Part shown: positions 43,430-52,414 of the stretch, piece by piece | Numbering within the stretch: the first letter of the stretch is position 1 | Layout: every line of letters begins with the position of its first letter | NCBI RefSeq assembly: GCF_035918235.1 | Contig: NZ_CP109485.1 | Location: forward strand, 1,054,001-1,118,000 | Length of the DNA stretch: 64,000 nucleotides | DNA from: Streptomyces sp. NBC_01445 | GTDB lineage: Bacteria; Actinomycetota; Actinomycetes; Streptomycetales; Streptomycetaceae | Reading direction: 5' to 3' | Made by a program: the position numbers and the translations under genes | The notes under the pieces: generated by a model | The model's database searches: none | Told to the model about the DNA's origin: nothing | The model's input: the letters and a program-made list of their open reading frames with translations, nothing else

Positions 43430-44326
43430 TCATTCGGCGGCCGGATCCTCGTAGCGCTCCTTGATGAGTTCCAGGTGCACCCAGCTCTCCACCGCTCGCA
43501 CGCCCTTCACGGCCCGCATGTCCTCGACGGCCGTCCGGATCGCCGCGAGGGACTCCACCGTGATCGTGCCGACCAGGTCCGCGCGCCCCATGCAGGAGGA
43601 CAGGAAGGAGACCTGGTCGCGGTCGGCGAGACGCGCGGCGACCTCATCCCGCTCCGCCTCGACGCGCACCGCGAAACCGCACAGGATGCCGAGGCCGAGG
43701 AGTTCGGGACGCACCAGCGCGAGGACCTTCGCGACGCCGCCGTCGAGGAGCCGCAGCGTGCGCGCGCGGGCCGCACCGGCCGACAGGCCGACCCGCTCGG
43801 CGAGCTCGGCGAACGGGAGGCGGCCGTCGGCCTCCAGCTCGCGCAGGACGAGCTGGTCGGTCTCGTCGAGTTCCGTGACAGCCGGCTCGCCCGCGAGCAG
43901 ATACGGGTCCTTGAGGTGACGGGTGGAGATCAGCGGGTCCACGACGTCGACACCGGGCAGGCAGCGGACGCGTTCGATCGCCCGGTCCAGATCGGCGATC
44001 CCCTTCGTGCGCAGCTCGGCCATGACCGCGTAGCCGCCGGCGGTGAGCGTGACGAACGGCGCCTCGGGCATGGCGGCGATGGCGCGCGCCACGGGCCCGG
44101 CCAGTCCGCGGACACCGATCGACAGATGCGCCGACGCGGTGAGACCCCGGACGGCGGGGTGCACGACGGCCGCCACACGCACACCGCCGCCCTCGAGCAG
44201 CCGCTGGACGCGGGCCCGGGTGGCGGGCCGGGAGAGGCCGACCCGCTGCGCCAGCGTCTCGTACGTCAGACGGCCGTCCGCCTGCAGCTCGCGGACGACG
44301 GCGAGGTCGATGTGGTCCAGGTCCAC
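43430..44326 (-). CDS. Two-unit Lrp/AsnC-family regulator
   Basis: 298 residues, a tandem of two Lrp units. The first HTH is LDHIDLAVVRELQADGRLTYETLAQRVGLSRPATRARVQRL; the second, from about residue 155, is LDETDQLVLRELEADGRLPFAELAERVGLSAGAARARTLRL. Each is followed by a RAM ligand-binding region, the second with SSCMGRADLVGTITVES. Such double-length proteins occur in Streptomyces. GTG 44326 has GAGGGG upstream. It sits between the amidohydrolase (same strand) and the divergent dehydrogenase-aldolase pair, and shared palindromes lie before both units, so it is the likely local regulator. Confidence 0.9.
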   Translation of the reverse strand: MDLDHIDLAVVRELQADGRLTYETLAQRVGLSRPATRARVQRLLEGGGVRVAAVVHPAVRGLTASAHLSIGVRGLAGPVARAIAAMPEAPFVTLTAGGYAVMAELRTKGIADLDRAIERVRCLPGVDVVDPLISTRHLKDPYLLAGEPAVTELDETDQLVLRELEADGRLPFAELAERVGLSAGAARARTLRLLDGGVAKVLALVRPELLGLGILCGFAVRVEAERDEVAARLADRDQVSFLSSCMGRADLVGTITVESLAAIRTAVEDMRAVKGVRAVESWVHLELIKERYEDPAAE

Positions 44327-44500
44327 CGGGGCTTCCCCTCAGCTCGGCTGCCCGGGTACGGCCGCACCCGGGGTCGGCGCCCATTGTCGACCACGGGGAC
44401 ACGCGTGCCGGACACCCGTGACGCCCATCACGGACGCCCGTCTCATGCGGACTGGACAATTATGGAAGACGAAACGTAACTTCAACACCGAAGCGACCGA

Positions 44501-44511
44501 CGAATCATTCG
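44501..44511. promoter_or_regulatory. CGAATCATTCG palindrome upstream of the dehydrogenase-aldolase operon
   Basis: GACGAATCATTCGTC (44499-44513) is palindromic over 7 plus 7 bases around a central C. It lies 38 bases before the dehydrogenase start and repeats the 11-bp site at 43313-43323. Confidence 0.6.
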
Positions 44512-44551
44512 TCACCCTGAGTTCGTCGCTCCAAGCGTGGGGAGAAATGTG

Positions 44552-45532
44552 ATGGGTCAGCCGGTGGTGGTCTTCACCGACCCCGAGGAGCTGGATGTCG
44601 AGCCGGGCGCGCGCCTGCTGCGCGACGCGGGCTTCGAGGTCCGCGTGGTCGGGAGCCGCGACCCCGCCAGGATCGCGGCTGCCGCGCACGACGCCGAGGC
44701 CCTGATCGTCGGCTACGCCCCGGTGGACGCGACCCTCCTGGACCGGCTGCCGACGGTGCGCATGCTGGCCACGATGTCCGCCGGTTACGACATGGTGGAC
44801 ACCGCCGAGGCCCGCCGGCGCGGCCTGTGGGTGAGCAACCTGCCGCACGCGGCCACCGAGGACGTCGCCGTGCACGCACTCGCGGCCACCCTCTCCCTCG
44901 TGCGCCACCTGCCGCACGCCGACACCACGGTGCGGACCGGCGGCTGGAACACGGAGTTCGGAGAACTGCCGCGCCGGGCCAGTGAGTTGACGCTCGGCCT
45001 GGTCGGGTTCGGCCGTATCGCCCGGGCCCTGGCGCGGATGGCGGCGCCCGTCTTCGGCCGCGTGGCCGCCTTCGACCCGCACGCCGACCCGGCCGGCTGG
45101 CCGACCGAGGTCGACCGGCTCGACCTCGACGAGCTGGTGAGCCGCGCCGACGTGCTGTCCCTGCACACCCCCCTCACCCCGCAGACCCACGGTCTCGCGG
45201 ACAAGGCCCTTCTCGCCCGGATGCGGCCGGGCTCGTTCCTCGTGAACGTCTCGCGCGGTGAACTCGTCGACCCCGACGCGCTCCTGCGCGCGCTGGACAG
45301 CGGGCACCTCGCCGGGGCCGCGCTCGACGTGTTCCCGGTCGAACCCCCACCCACCGACGACCCGTTGCGCACCCACTCGCGCATCCAGCTCTCCCCGCAC
45401 AGCGCGTTCCTGTCCGACGCCTCGCAGCGCGCGTACGTGTGCGCTCCCGCCGAGAACGTCATCGCCTGGCAACGCACCGGCCGCCCGCTCACGCCCGTGG
45501 TCGACCCGACCCTCGAAGGAGCCGTCTCGTGA
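44552..45532 (+). CDS. D-isomer-specific 2-hydroxyacid dehydrogenase
   Basis: 326 residues. The Rossmann domain motif is GLVGFGRIARALARMA, followed by catalytic Arg in NVSRGELVD, Glu in ALDVFPVEPPP and His in SPHSAFLSD, the order in the D-2-hydroxyacid dehydrogenase family (phosphoglycerate and hydroxypyruvate/glyoxylate reductase type). It interconverts a 2-oxoacid and D-2-hydroxyacid with NAD(P). ATG 44552 has GGGGAG 8 bases upstream. The stop overlaps the aldolase GTG (GTGA), so the two are coupled. Confidence 0.9.
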   Translation: MGQPVVVFTDPEELDVEPGARLLRDAGFEVRVVGSRDPARIAAAAHDAEALIVGYAPVDATLLDRLPTVRMLATMSAGYDMVDTAEARRRGLWVSNLPHAATEDVAVHALAATLSLVRHLPHADTTVRTGGWNTEFGELPRRASELTLGLVGFGRIARALARMAAPVFGRVAAFDPHADPAGWPTEVDRLDLDELVSRADVLSLHTPLTPQTHGLADKALLARMRPGSFLVNVSRGELVDPDALLRALDSGHLAGAALDVFPVEPPPTDDPLRTHSRIQLSPHSAFLSDASQRAYVCAPAENVIAWQRTGRPLTPVVDPTLEGAVS

Positions 45533-46317
45533 CCGACCTGCTGACCCCCGCCACCGATCAGGACGCCGCGCAGACGGAACTGCGGCTGCGCCGCGAACTC
45601 GCCGCCGTCTACCGGCTCGTGGCCCACTTCCGCATGACCGACCTGATCTTCACGCACATCTCGCTGCGCCTGCCGGGCCCGGACCACCACTTCCTGATCA
45701 ACCCGTACGGGCTGCTCTTCGAGGAGATCACCGCCTCCAACCTGGTCAAGATCGATCTGTCCGGGAACCCGGTCGAGCCGACCCCCTATCCGGTCAACCC
45801 GGCCGGGTTCGTCATCCACAGCGCGATCCACGCCGCCCGCGAGGACGCCCACTGCGTCCTGCACACGCACACCAAGGCGGGCTGCGCCGTCGCCGCACAG
45901 CAGGGCGGGCTGCTGCCGCTGAACCAGATGTCGATGGAGTTCCACAACCGGGTCGGCTACCACGACTACGAGGGCGTGGCGCTCAACCTGGACGAGCAGA
46001 AGCGCCTCGTCGACGACATCGGCGGCCACCCCGCGCTGATCCTGCGCAACCACGGCCTGCTCACCGTCGGCGGGAGCGCGGCCCAGGCGTTCCTGCGCAT
46101 GTACTACCTGGAGAAGGCCTGCGAGATACAGGTCACCGCACAGGCGGGCGGCGTCCCGCTGACCGTGCCGTCGCCGGAGGTGTGCGAGTACACCGCCCGG
46201 CAGCTCGCGGGCGAGGCGGAGGCCGACTCGGACTTCCAGGACGAGGACGCGTACGAGCTGGCGTGGGCGGCAATGCTGCGCCTGCTCGACCGGATCGCGC
46301 CCGACTACAAGGACTGA
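45529..46317 (+). CDS. Class II aldolase/adducin-family protein
   Basis: 262 residues. It shows FTHISLRLPGPDHHFLINPYG, the metal-binding HTHTKAGCAVA and a third metal His in LRNHGLLTVGGS; these are the zinc ligands of the fuculose/ribulose-phosphate aldolase fold. Family members cleave sugar phosphates or act as decarboxylases or 4-epimerases. GTG 45529 overlaps the dehydrogenase stop, so the two act on related compounds, for example cleaving a hydroxyacid made by the partner. Substrate not visible. Confidence 0.9.
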   Translation: MTDLLTPATDQDAAQTELRLRRELAAVYRLVAHFRMTDLIFTHISLRLPGPDHHFLINPYGLLFEEITASNLVKIDLSGNPVEPTPYPVNPAGFVIHSAIHAAREDAHCVLHTHTKAGCAVAAQQGGLLPLNQMSMEFHNRVGYHDYEGVALNLDEQKRLVDDIGGHPALILRNHGLLTVGGSAAQAFLRMYYLEKACEIQVTAQAGGVPLTVPSPEVCEYTARQLAGEAEADSDFQDEDAYELAWAAMLRLLDRIAPDYKD

Positions 46318-46381
46318 ACAAGGACCGAGCAAGGACCGAGCGGGAACCAGGAGCTGAACCGAGCGTCAGCGGAAGTGGACG

Positions 46382-46404
46382 GCGGGGCCCGCTTGGGGCC
46401 CCGC
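46382..46404 (+). terminator. Hairpin after the dehydrogenase-aldolase operon
   Basis: A 9-bp stem GCGGGGCCC with a 5-base loop (GCTTG), 65 bases beyond the aldolase stop. Confidence 0.7.
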
Positions 46405-46435
46405 TCGCCCTTCGTACGGTGGTGCTTCGCCTGGA

Positions 46436-46457
46436 GTTAACCCGCGCGTCACCCCGC
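46436..46457 (+). promoter_or_regulatory. Candidate PHO box upstream of pstS
   Basis: Two 11-base direct-repeat units, GTTAACCCGCG and CGTCACCCCGC, match the PhoP consensus G(G/T)TCAYYYR(G/C)G at 10 and 8 of 11 positions. They lie 61-82 bases before the PstS GTG, where PhoP-activated Streptomyces promoters have their PHO boxes. Confidence 0.6.
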
Positions 46458-46517
46458 GACCGCCATGGTCGGCAAGCATCTGTTCTTCCGATCGCGGTTT
46501 CACCAGGGGGAACGACA

Positions 46518-47657
46518 GTGCAGAGCGCCCGTGCCAGACGTGTGATCAAGCGGAGCGCTCCGGCCGGCGTGGCTTCCCTCGCGGCCGTGCTCCTGCTCGC
46601 GGGGTGCGGCGCGGGCGGCCCGGGTGACTCCGACGGTCAGGCGTCCTCGGCCGGCGCCTCCCCCGTGGCGGACATCGACTGCGCGGGCAAGAGCCAGGTT
46701 CCCGGCTCGGGTTCGACCGCCCAGCAGAACGTGATGAAGTACTGGATCGACCAGTACCAGCGCGCCTGCCCCGGCGTCCAGATCGCGTACAACCCGCTCG
46801 GATCGGGCGCCGGTGCCGCCCAGTTCCTGCGTGGCGCGACCGCGTTCGGCGGCTCGGACAGCGCGCTGAAGCCCGAAGAGGTCGAGCTGTCGAAGCAGAC
46901 GTGCACCGGGGGCCGGGCCATCAACCTGCCCATGGCCGGCGGCCCCATCGCGGTCGGCTACAACCTGCCCGGCGTCGACGACCTGGTCCTCGACGCCGCG
47001 ACCCTCGCCAAGATCTTCGACACCCGGATCACCACCTGGGACGCCCCGGAGATCCGCGCGCTCAACCCCGGCGCGGAACTGCCCTCGACCCGCATCCGCC
47101 CCGTGCACCGCTCGGACGACTCGGGCACGACGCAGAACCTGCAGGCCTACCTCGCGGGAGCCGCCCCGGCCGCCTGGCCCTACTCGGCGGAGAAGTCGTG
47201 GCAGGGCAAGGGCGGCGGCTCGGCGAACGGCTCCAGCGGTGTCGTCTCGCAGGTCAACTCCTCGTACGGGTCGATCGGTTACTTCGAGCTGTCCTTCGCC
47301 GCGAGCAGCCAGGTACCGACCGTCAGCATCGACACGGGCACGGCGGAGCCCGTCGCGCCGTCGCCGGAGTCCGCGTCCGCCGGAATCGCCGCGGCCCGTG
47401 TCGCCGGCGAGGGCAAGGACATGTCGCTGAAGTTCCGCTATGGTCACTCGGCCGCGGGGGCGTACCCGATCGTCCTGGTCACGTACGAGATCGTGTGCGA
47501 CAAGGGCAACCGGGCCGCCACACTCCCCGCGCTCAGGTCCTTCCTGACCTACACCGCGAGCGACGAAGGCCAGCAGGCGCTGACCCGGATCCACTACGCG
47601 CCGCTTCCGGACACGGTCGCGACCCAGGTGCGGGAGACCGTGCAGTCCCTGTCCTGA
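46518..47657 (+). CDS. pstS: Phosphate ABC-transporter substrate-binding lipoprotein PstS
   Basis: 379 residues. The signal peptide ends in a lipobox, LLLAGCG. Phosphate-binding motifs are GSGSTAQ, GSGAGAAQF, ATAFGGSDSAL and HRSDDSGTTQNLQAYL, with NSSYGSIGYFE and TYEIVC later; these are the Ser/Thr/Asp/Arg ligands of PstS. It captures phosphate at the membrane for PstCAB. The pstC, pstA and pstB genes are absent from this window, so this is an orphan or second copy. GTG 46518 has AGGGGG about 8 bases upstream, and a candidate PHO box lies 61 bases before it, fitting induction under phosphate starvation. Confidence 0.93.
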   Translation: MQSARARRVIKRSAPAGVASLAAVLLLAGCGAGGPGDSDGQASSAGASPVADIDCAGKSQVPGSGSTAQQNVMKYWIDQYQRACPGVQIAYNPLGSGAGAAQFLRGATAFGGSDSALKPEEVELSKQTCTGGRAINLPMAGGPIAVGYNLPGVDDLVLDAATLAKIFDTRITTWDAPEIRALNPGAELPSTRIRPVHRSDDSGTTQNLQAYLAGAAPAAWPYSAEKSWQGKGGGSANGSSGVVSQVNSSYGSIGYFELSFAASSQVPTVSIDTGTAEPVAPSPESASAGIAAARVAGEGKDMSLKFRYGHSAAGAYPIVLVTYEIVCDKGNRAATLPALRSFLTYTASDEGQQALTRIHYAPLPDTVATQVRETVQSLS

Positions 47658-47814
47658 CGGCCGCAGGACCGCGCCGTCCGAGCGCACTCGGCCCCAAGTA
47701 CCCTGACGTCACCGGGAGTTCGCGCGGCAGTGCGTGACGCCCCGTTCCCCTCGTCGCCCGTGAGTGTCACCATGCTGAGCCCGGGCATGTCCCGCGGCCT
47801 GACGGGAGGCTCAT

Positions 47815-48378
47815 ATGGCTCAGGTGTACTTGCGGCGGCTGTCTCGGTGGCAGGCGGAGCAGCAGCGAGACTCCGTCGCCGACGTGTATGTCTCGGCGTA
47901 CCACGGGGCCGCGGGGGCCGAGTACCGCGACCGGCAGGGGTTCCTGACCCGCTTCGAGAAACACGGCCGGCGTCCCGACTTCGACATGGTGGTGGCCGAC
48001 TCGGGCGGCCTCGTCGGCTGCGTGTACGGGTTCCGGGCCGACCGCACCGGTGACTGGTGGGCGGGCTTCCGGGGTGACCTGCCGACCGAGTTCGAGGAAC
48101 TCACCGCGTCCGGCCGGGCCTTCGTCCTCGCCGAACTGATGGTGCTGCCCGCCCATCGGCGCCACGGCGTCGCGACGGACCTGCAGGTACGGCTCCTCAC
48201 GCGCCACGACACCGATCTGATCGTCGCCGCGGTGGACCTGCCGGACCCCGCAGGCCCTGAGGTGCCGGGCTCGACGCTGCTGCGCTCCTGGGGCTGGCTG
48301 AATCTCGGCACATCGGACCCCGGCGACGCACCTGGAGCGCGCGACAGGCAGCTGTGGGTGCGCAGGCCCCTGAGGTGA
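47815..48378 (+). CDS. GNAT-family N-acetyltransferase
   Basis: 187 residues. The acetyl-CoA motif is VLAELMVLPAHRRHGVATDLQVRLL with a basic HRRHGVA loop; VGCVYGFRADRTGDWW precedes it. GGGAGG lies 5 bases before ATG 47815. Alone in its neighbourhood, 157 bases after pstS. Substrate unknown. Confidence 0.85.
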   Translation: MAQVYLRRLSRWQAEQQRDSVADVYVSAYHGAAGAEYRDRQGFLTRFEKHGRRPDFDMVVADSGGLVGCVYGFRADRTGDWWAGFRGDLPTEFEELTASGRAFVLAELMVLPAHRRHGVATDLQVRLLTRHDTDLIVAAVDLPDPAGPEVPGSTLLRSWGWLNLGTSDPGDAPGARDRQLWVRRPLR

Positions 48379-48419
48379 GCGCCCGGCCCTCCCCCACGCG
48401 CGGTCTATAGCCTCTCCCC

Positions 48420-49064
48420 ATGGGTCTGGACATCACCGTTCTCGTCGTCGACTGGGACCACCTCGGGCGGATACCTGCCGCTGAGCGCCTCGCGATGCTT
48501 GAGGACGCCGCGTACCCGGACGACGGCTGCGACGACGGTGGCGGTGCGGCCGCGCGGGTCGAGCACGGGTGGGTGAGGTGGCCCGAGATGCCGTGGTGCG
48601 CCCTGTACGAGTTCTTCGAGACGCTCGGTTCGTTCAAGCCGCACTTCTGGGCCGGCCAGGCGTGGGAGGACGTCCGTGACTTCGCCGAACCCGGCCTGCG
48701 GGCCGCGCTCGACGCGTTCCTGGCAGGGCTGTTCTGGATGGGCCTCGACGATGACGCCGACACGGGCACGAGTACGGGTACGGAGGACGAGCCGGCCGTC
48801 GGGCTCTTCCCCGCCGAACCGGACCCCTGGCACCCTCGGCTGCTCGTCGTCCGTACGCCGGAACAGGTTCCGGACCTGGCGCGCGCGTGGGCCGTGGCCG
48901 CGCCCCTTCTCGAAGGGCTCCGCGAGCCGTACGCGATGCACGCGGAGCGTCCGGGGCGGTGGATCGCGAACTTCGAGGAGTTCGCCATGCTGCTCCGCGA
49001 CTGGGGCGAGGTCGTGACCGAGGCGTCCCGGAGCGGCCGTGGCCTGATCGGACTCCCGATCTGA
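48420..49064 (+). CDS. Conserved hypothetical protein of unknown function
   Basis: 214 residues, acidic, soluble, no signal peptide. Recognisable stretches are MGLDITVLVVDWDHLGRIPAAERLAMLEDAAYP, MPWCALYEFFETLGSFKPHFWAGQAWEDVRDF and RPGRWIANFEEFAMLLRDWGEVV. I do not recognise a catalytic motif. A short Asp/Thr/Gly-rich loop (about residues 111-123) separates two folded halves. Such proteins appear singly in streptomycetes. No SD is obvious, and it is 41 bases after the GNAT gene, possibly in the same transcript. Confidence 0.75.
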   Translation: MGLDITVLVVDWDHLGRIPAAERLAMLEDAAYPDDGCDDGGGAAARVEHGWVRWPEMPWCALYEFFETLGSFKPHFWAGQAWEDVRDFAEPGLRAALDAFLAGLFWMGLDDDADTGTSTGTEDEPAVGLFPAEPDPWHPRLLVVRTPEQVPDLARAWAVAAPLLEGLREPYAMHAERPGRWIANFEEFAMLLRDWGEVVTEASRSGRGLIGLPI

Positions 49065-49241
49065 CGACGACATATGACGACGTGTGATGACAGCTACGGA
49101 CATCGCAGGACGGCTGAAGACCGCTGCCGTCGAGGTCCCGTACCGCCTCCCACCTCCTACGACCGGCCTCGGACCGCTGTTGACGCGCATGGGATGCTGA
49201 GGCGTCCGCGGATCATGGCTGGATCAGGAGGGTGCGGCAGA

Positions 49242-51497
49242 GTGAGGGCAGTGACACGGGTGACGAGGATCGGAGGCACGTGGGACCGGTTCGTGGCATC
49301 CGATCCGGGGCTGCTGCGGCTGATGGCGGGACTGCGGACGGTCGGCGCGATCGCGCTCACCCTGGCCGTTCTCGCGGCGTTCCACACCGATGTGACGCAC
49401 ATGGTCGCCGGCGCCATGGCCGCGATGGTGGCCACGTTCGCGATCAGGGAGAAGGACGTACGCGGCCAGGCCGTCACCCTCGCCCTCGGCCTGCCCGTGG
49501 CGCTTGCGGCGGTATCGCTGGCCGCGCTGCTGCACAACCAGGTCGTCGCGGGTGACCTCTTCTTCATCGCCCTGATCTTCGGCGCCGTCTACAGCCGCCG
49601 CTTCGGGGACCGCGGCACCGCGCTGGGCCTGATCGGCTTTCAGATCTACTTCGTCTCCCTGTTCGTGAGCGCGACGGTGTCGTCGCTGCCACGGCTGTAC
49701 GCGACGCTGGCCGTCGCCTTCGCGTGCAGCGCGGTCGTGCGCTTCGCCGTCGTACCGGAGACACCGGAGCGCGTGCTCGGCCGGCTGCGGGACGCGTTCA
49801 GGGCGCGGCTCGCGCAACTGGTGGGCACGCAGGCGGAACTGCTCGACGCCGAGCCGGACCAGCTGGAGAAGGTCCTCGACGACCTGCGGCGGGGCACCGC
49901 ACGGCTGCACGAGACGGCGCTGATGATCCAGGGCCGCCTGGAGGAAGGCACCCGGGACTCGGCCACGGCCGCCCTCGTGCAACGCAGGGTCGCCGACGCC
50001 GAGATCGCGGCCGAACGGCTCGGCGTCCTGCTGCTCAACGCCCGCAGCGCCGAGCGTGCCGACACCCTCACCCTGCATCTGCCGCACGCGCCCGTGCCGG
50101 AGCCGTCGAAGCGCCTGTACGCCGACGACGACGTGACGGCGACCCTGCGCCGCGACCTCAACGCTCTGCACCTGCTCGTCGCCCGCCCGGTGACGGGCAA
50201 CCACGGGACGGCAGTCGCGCACGTACGCAACCGGCTGCTCGCCTACCGCGACGAGGACAATCTGCCGCGCGGCTCCGCCGCCGTGCAGGACGTCTTCCGC
50301 GGGATCGGTGAGGCGGCGCGCGCCGTCATGGGTCTGCGGGTCGCCCTCGACGGGCCGCAGGACGAGTCCGACGACTCCCCGGCGACGACGCGCTCCCGCG
50401 AGGAACTCGACGCCGAGGACCTCGCGATCACCAGCTCCGAGCAGGACGAGGACGACAAGGACGACCGCACCGGGCTCCGGCGGCCCACCACGCGGGCCGC
50501 GTTCCAGGTCGCGGTGGGCTCGTCCCTGGCCATCGTCGGCGGCGAGTTCCTCTCCAGTCAGCGCTGGTACTGGGCGGTCCTGACGTGCTGGGTGGTCTTC
50601 CTCAACACCGCGTCCACGGGCGAGATCCTGGTCAAGGGCTACCGCCGGCTTCTCGGCACGGTGTTCGGCGTGGTCGCCGGTGTCGCGCTCGCGGGCGTGG
50701 TCGGCAACCACACGTGGACGGCGTTCGCCCTCGTCCTGGTCTTCATCTTCGCGATGTTCTTCACGGCGCCGCTGTCGTACGCCCTGATGTCGTTCTTCGT
50801 CACCGCGATGCTGGGCCTGCTCTACACACTCCTCAACACGTACAGCCTGGACGTGCTCGTCCTGCGCATCGAGGAGACGGCGCTCGGCGCCGCGTGCGGC
50901 ATCGTCGCCGCGGTGCTCGTGCTGCCGGTGCACACGGACCGCCGTACCGACGAACTCCTCAGTACGGTCCTGGTCAGGCTCGGTGACGTCGTGTCGGCGG
51001 CCGTGGAGCAGCTCAGCGGCGGGCCCGCGGTCGATCTCCTCGACAAGGCGCGGGACCTGGACACGGCCCTGGACGATCTGCGCGCCTCCACGAAGCCGCT
51101 GACGCACCCGATCACGCCGCTGCGGGTGCGCAGGCAGACGGCCCGCTATCTGGTGGCACTCCTGGAGACCTGCGCCTATCACGCCCGTTCTCTGGCGGCG
51201 ACGGCCGAGCTCGTGCCGTACAGCAAGACCATCGCGGCGGATCCGCGGCTCGAGCGGGCCGGGGTGCGTATCGCGCACAACATCGACGTGATCGACGCGC
51301 ATGTGCGGGACGAGAAGACCGGCGGGGAGGTCCAGGCGGGCGCGAGCATCGCCTCGATGCTGGAGGCGGACGGGCCCGGAGCGCTGCGCTCGGGCACGGT
51401 CACCTACCGCGTGCTGCGGCATCTCCAGCGACTCGACGAGGGAGTCGTGGGTCTCGCCCGGCCGCTCGATGTGCCGGTCGCGGGGCGACGGCGCTGA
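49242..51497 (+). CDS. FUSC-family inner-membrane protein
   Basis: 751 residues. An N-terminal bundle of about six membrane segments (LMAGLRTVGAIALTLAVLAA onward) is followed by a roughly 300-residue cytosolic helical domain and a second FUSC bundle with RAAFQVAVGSSLAIVGGEFLSSQRWYWAVLTCWVVFLN, VFGVVAGVALAGVVG and YRRLLGT. A final helical domain ends the protein. This repeat layout is that of fusaric-acid-resistance (FUSC/YccS-like) efflux proteins, which export aromatic acids. GTG 49242 has AGGAGG 10 bases upstream; GTG 49251 is also possible. It is alone, ended by a strong bidirectional hairpin. Confidence 0.9.
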   Translation: MRAVTRVTRIGGTWDRFVASDPGLLRLMAGLRTVGAIALTLAVLAAFHTDVTHMVAGAMAAMVATFAIREKDVRGQAVTLALGLPVALAAVSLAALLHNQVVAGDLFFIALIFGAVYSRRFGDRGTALGLIGFQIYFVSLFVSATVSSLPRLYATLAVAFACSAVVRFAVVPETPERVLGRLRDAFRARLAQLVGTQAELLDAEPDQLEKVLDDLRRGTARLHETALMIQGRLEEGTRDSATAALVQRRVADAEIAAERLGVLLLNARSAERADTLTLHLPHAPVPEPSKRLYADDDVTATLRRDLNALHLLVARPVTGNHGTAVAHVRNRLLAYRDEDNLPRGSAAVQDVFRGIGEAARAVMGLRVALDGPQDESDDSPATTRSREELDAEDLAITSSEQDEDDKDDRTGLRRPTTRAAFQVAVGSSLAIVGGEFLSSQRWYWAVLTCWVVFLNTASTGEILVKGYRRLLGTVFGVVAGVALAGVVGNHTWTAFALVLVFIFAMFFTAPLSYALMSFFVTAMLGLLYTLLNTYSLDVLVLRIEETALGAACGIVAAVLVLPVHTDRRTDELLSTVLVRLGDVVSAAVEQLSGGPAVDLLDKARDLDTALDDLRASTKPLTHPITPLRVRRQTARYLVALLETCAYHARSLAATAELVPYSKTIAADPRLERAGVRIAHNIDVIDAHVRDEKTGGEVQAGASIASMLEADGPGALRSGTVTYRVLRHLQRLDEGVVGLARPLDVPVAGRRR

Positions 51498-51575
51498 GGG
51501 GTGAGCCGCTGAGCGGTGAGGCGCTCAGGGTTGAGGCGCTGAAGGTTGAGGCGTTTCTGGAAGGCGGGAATGGAG

Positions 51576-51610
51576 CGGGCCGGGGCGGCCTGATCGGCCG
51601 CCCCGGCCCG
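51576..51610. terminator. 15-bp perfect bidirectional terminator hairpin
   Basis: CGGGCCGGGGCGGCC and its exact complement flank a TGATC loop, lying between the FUSC stop (51497) and the convergent cyclophilin stop (51669). Confidence 0.85.
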
Positions 51611-51668
51611 TCGCTGTGTCCGTCCGCCGGCTTTCGAGTGGCCGGCGGTCAGGCGTCGTACTTCAGGC

Positions 51669-52166
51669 TCAGAGAACGCCGGACTCGGAGATGGTGACCT
51701 TCGCCGAGGGCGCGCCGCTGCGGGAGCCGAGGCCCTCGATCTTCTTGACGAGCTCCATGCTGGACTCGTCGGCGACCTCACCGAACACGACGTGCTTGCC
51801 GTCGAGCCAGTCGGTCACGATCGTGGTGATGAAGAACTGCGAGCCGTTCGTGTTCGGGCCCGCGTTGGCCATGGAGAGCAGGCCCGGCTTGGTGTGCTTG
51901 AGCTGGAAGTTCTCGTCGGCGAACTTCTCGCCGTAGATGCTCTTGCCGCCCGTGCCGTTGCCGGCGGTGAAGTCGCCGCCCTGGAGCATGAACTGCGGGA
52001 TGATGCGGTGGAACGACGACCCCGCGTAGCCGTAGCCCTTCTCGCCCGTGGCCAGGGCGCGGAAGTTCTCCACCGTCTTCGGGACGACGTCGTCGAAGAG
52101 GTTGAAGCTGATGCGCCCGGCGGGCTTGTCGTCGATGGTGATGTCGAAATATGCCTTGATTGCCAT
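51669..52166 (-). CDS. Peptidyl-prolyl cis-trans isomerase, cyclophilin type
   Basis: 165 residues, a single cyclophilin A-like domain with no signal peptide, so cytosolic. Active-site residues lie in [23 protein letters not shown] (Arg and Phe), [16 protein letters not shown] and [12 protein letters not shown] (Trp/His). It speeds prolyl isomerisation in protein folding. ATG 52166 has AAGGA 7 bases upstream. The gene is alone, divergent from the protease, with a shared terminator downstream. Confidence 0.95.
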   Translation of the reverse strand: MAIKAYFDITIDDKPAGRISFNLFDDVVPKTVENFRALATGEKGYGYAGSSFHRIIPQFMLQGGDFTAGNGTGGKSIYGEKFADENFQLKHTKPGLLSMANAGPNTNGSQFFITTIVTDWLDGKHVVFGEVADESSMELVKKIEGLGSRSGAPSAKVTISESGVL

Positions 52167-52414
52167 GACGACATCCTTGCACTCCCCATGACCCGTGCGC
52201 TCCTCGGGCCGGGCTTTCGCAGGTCGCTCGGGCCGCGCGTCCACTCGTTCGGCCCGCCCCCGCATCGGCGACCGGGCCGCTCCCCGCTGAACGAGGCGCC
52301 CCGCCCGTACGTACGTGAAGCGAGGGGACGGGCCGGTCGGCGCTCTCAACGCCCGTTCTCCTCAAGGTCGTTGACCTGTTGTCCGTACGCCGTTTCGCAC
52401 GTTGGGGAGTCTGG

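Noticed and set aside
51497..51556. Imperfect gcgctgaggttgag-type tandem repeat after the FUSC gene
   Set aside because: Units vary and there is no clear function; likely replication slippage.
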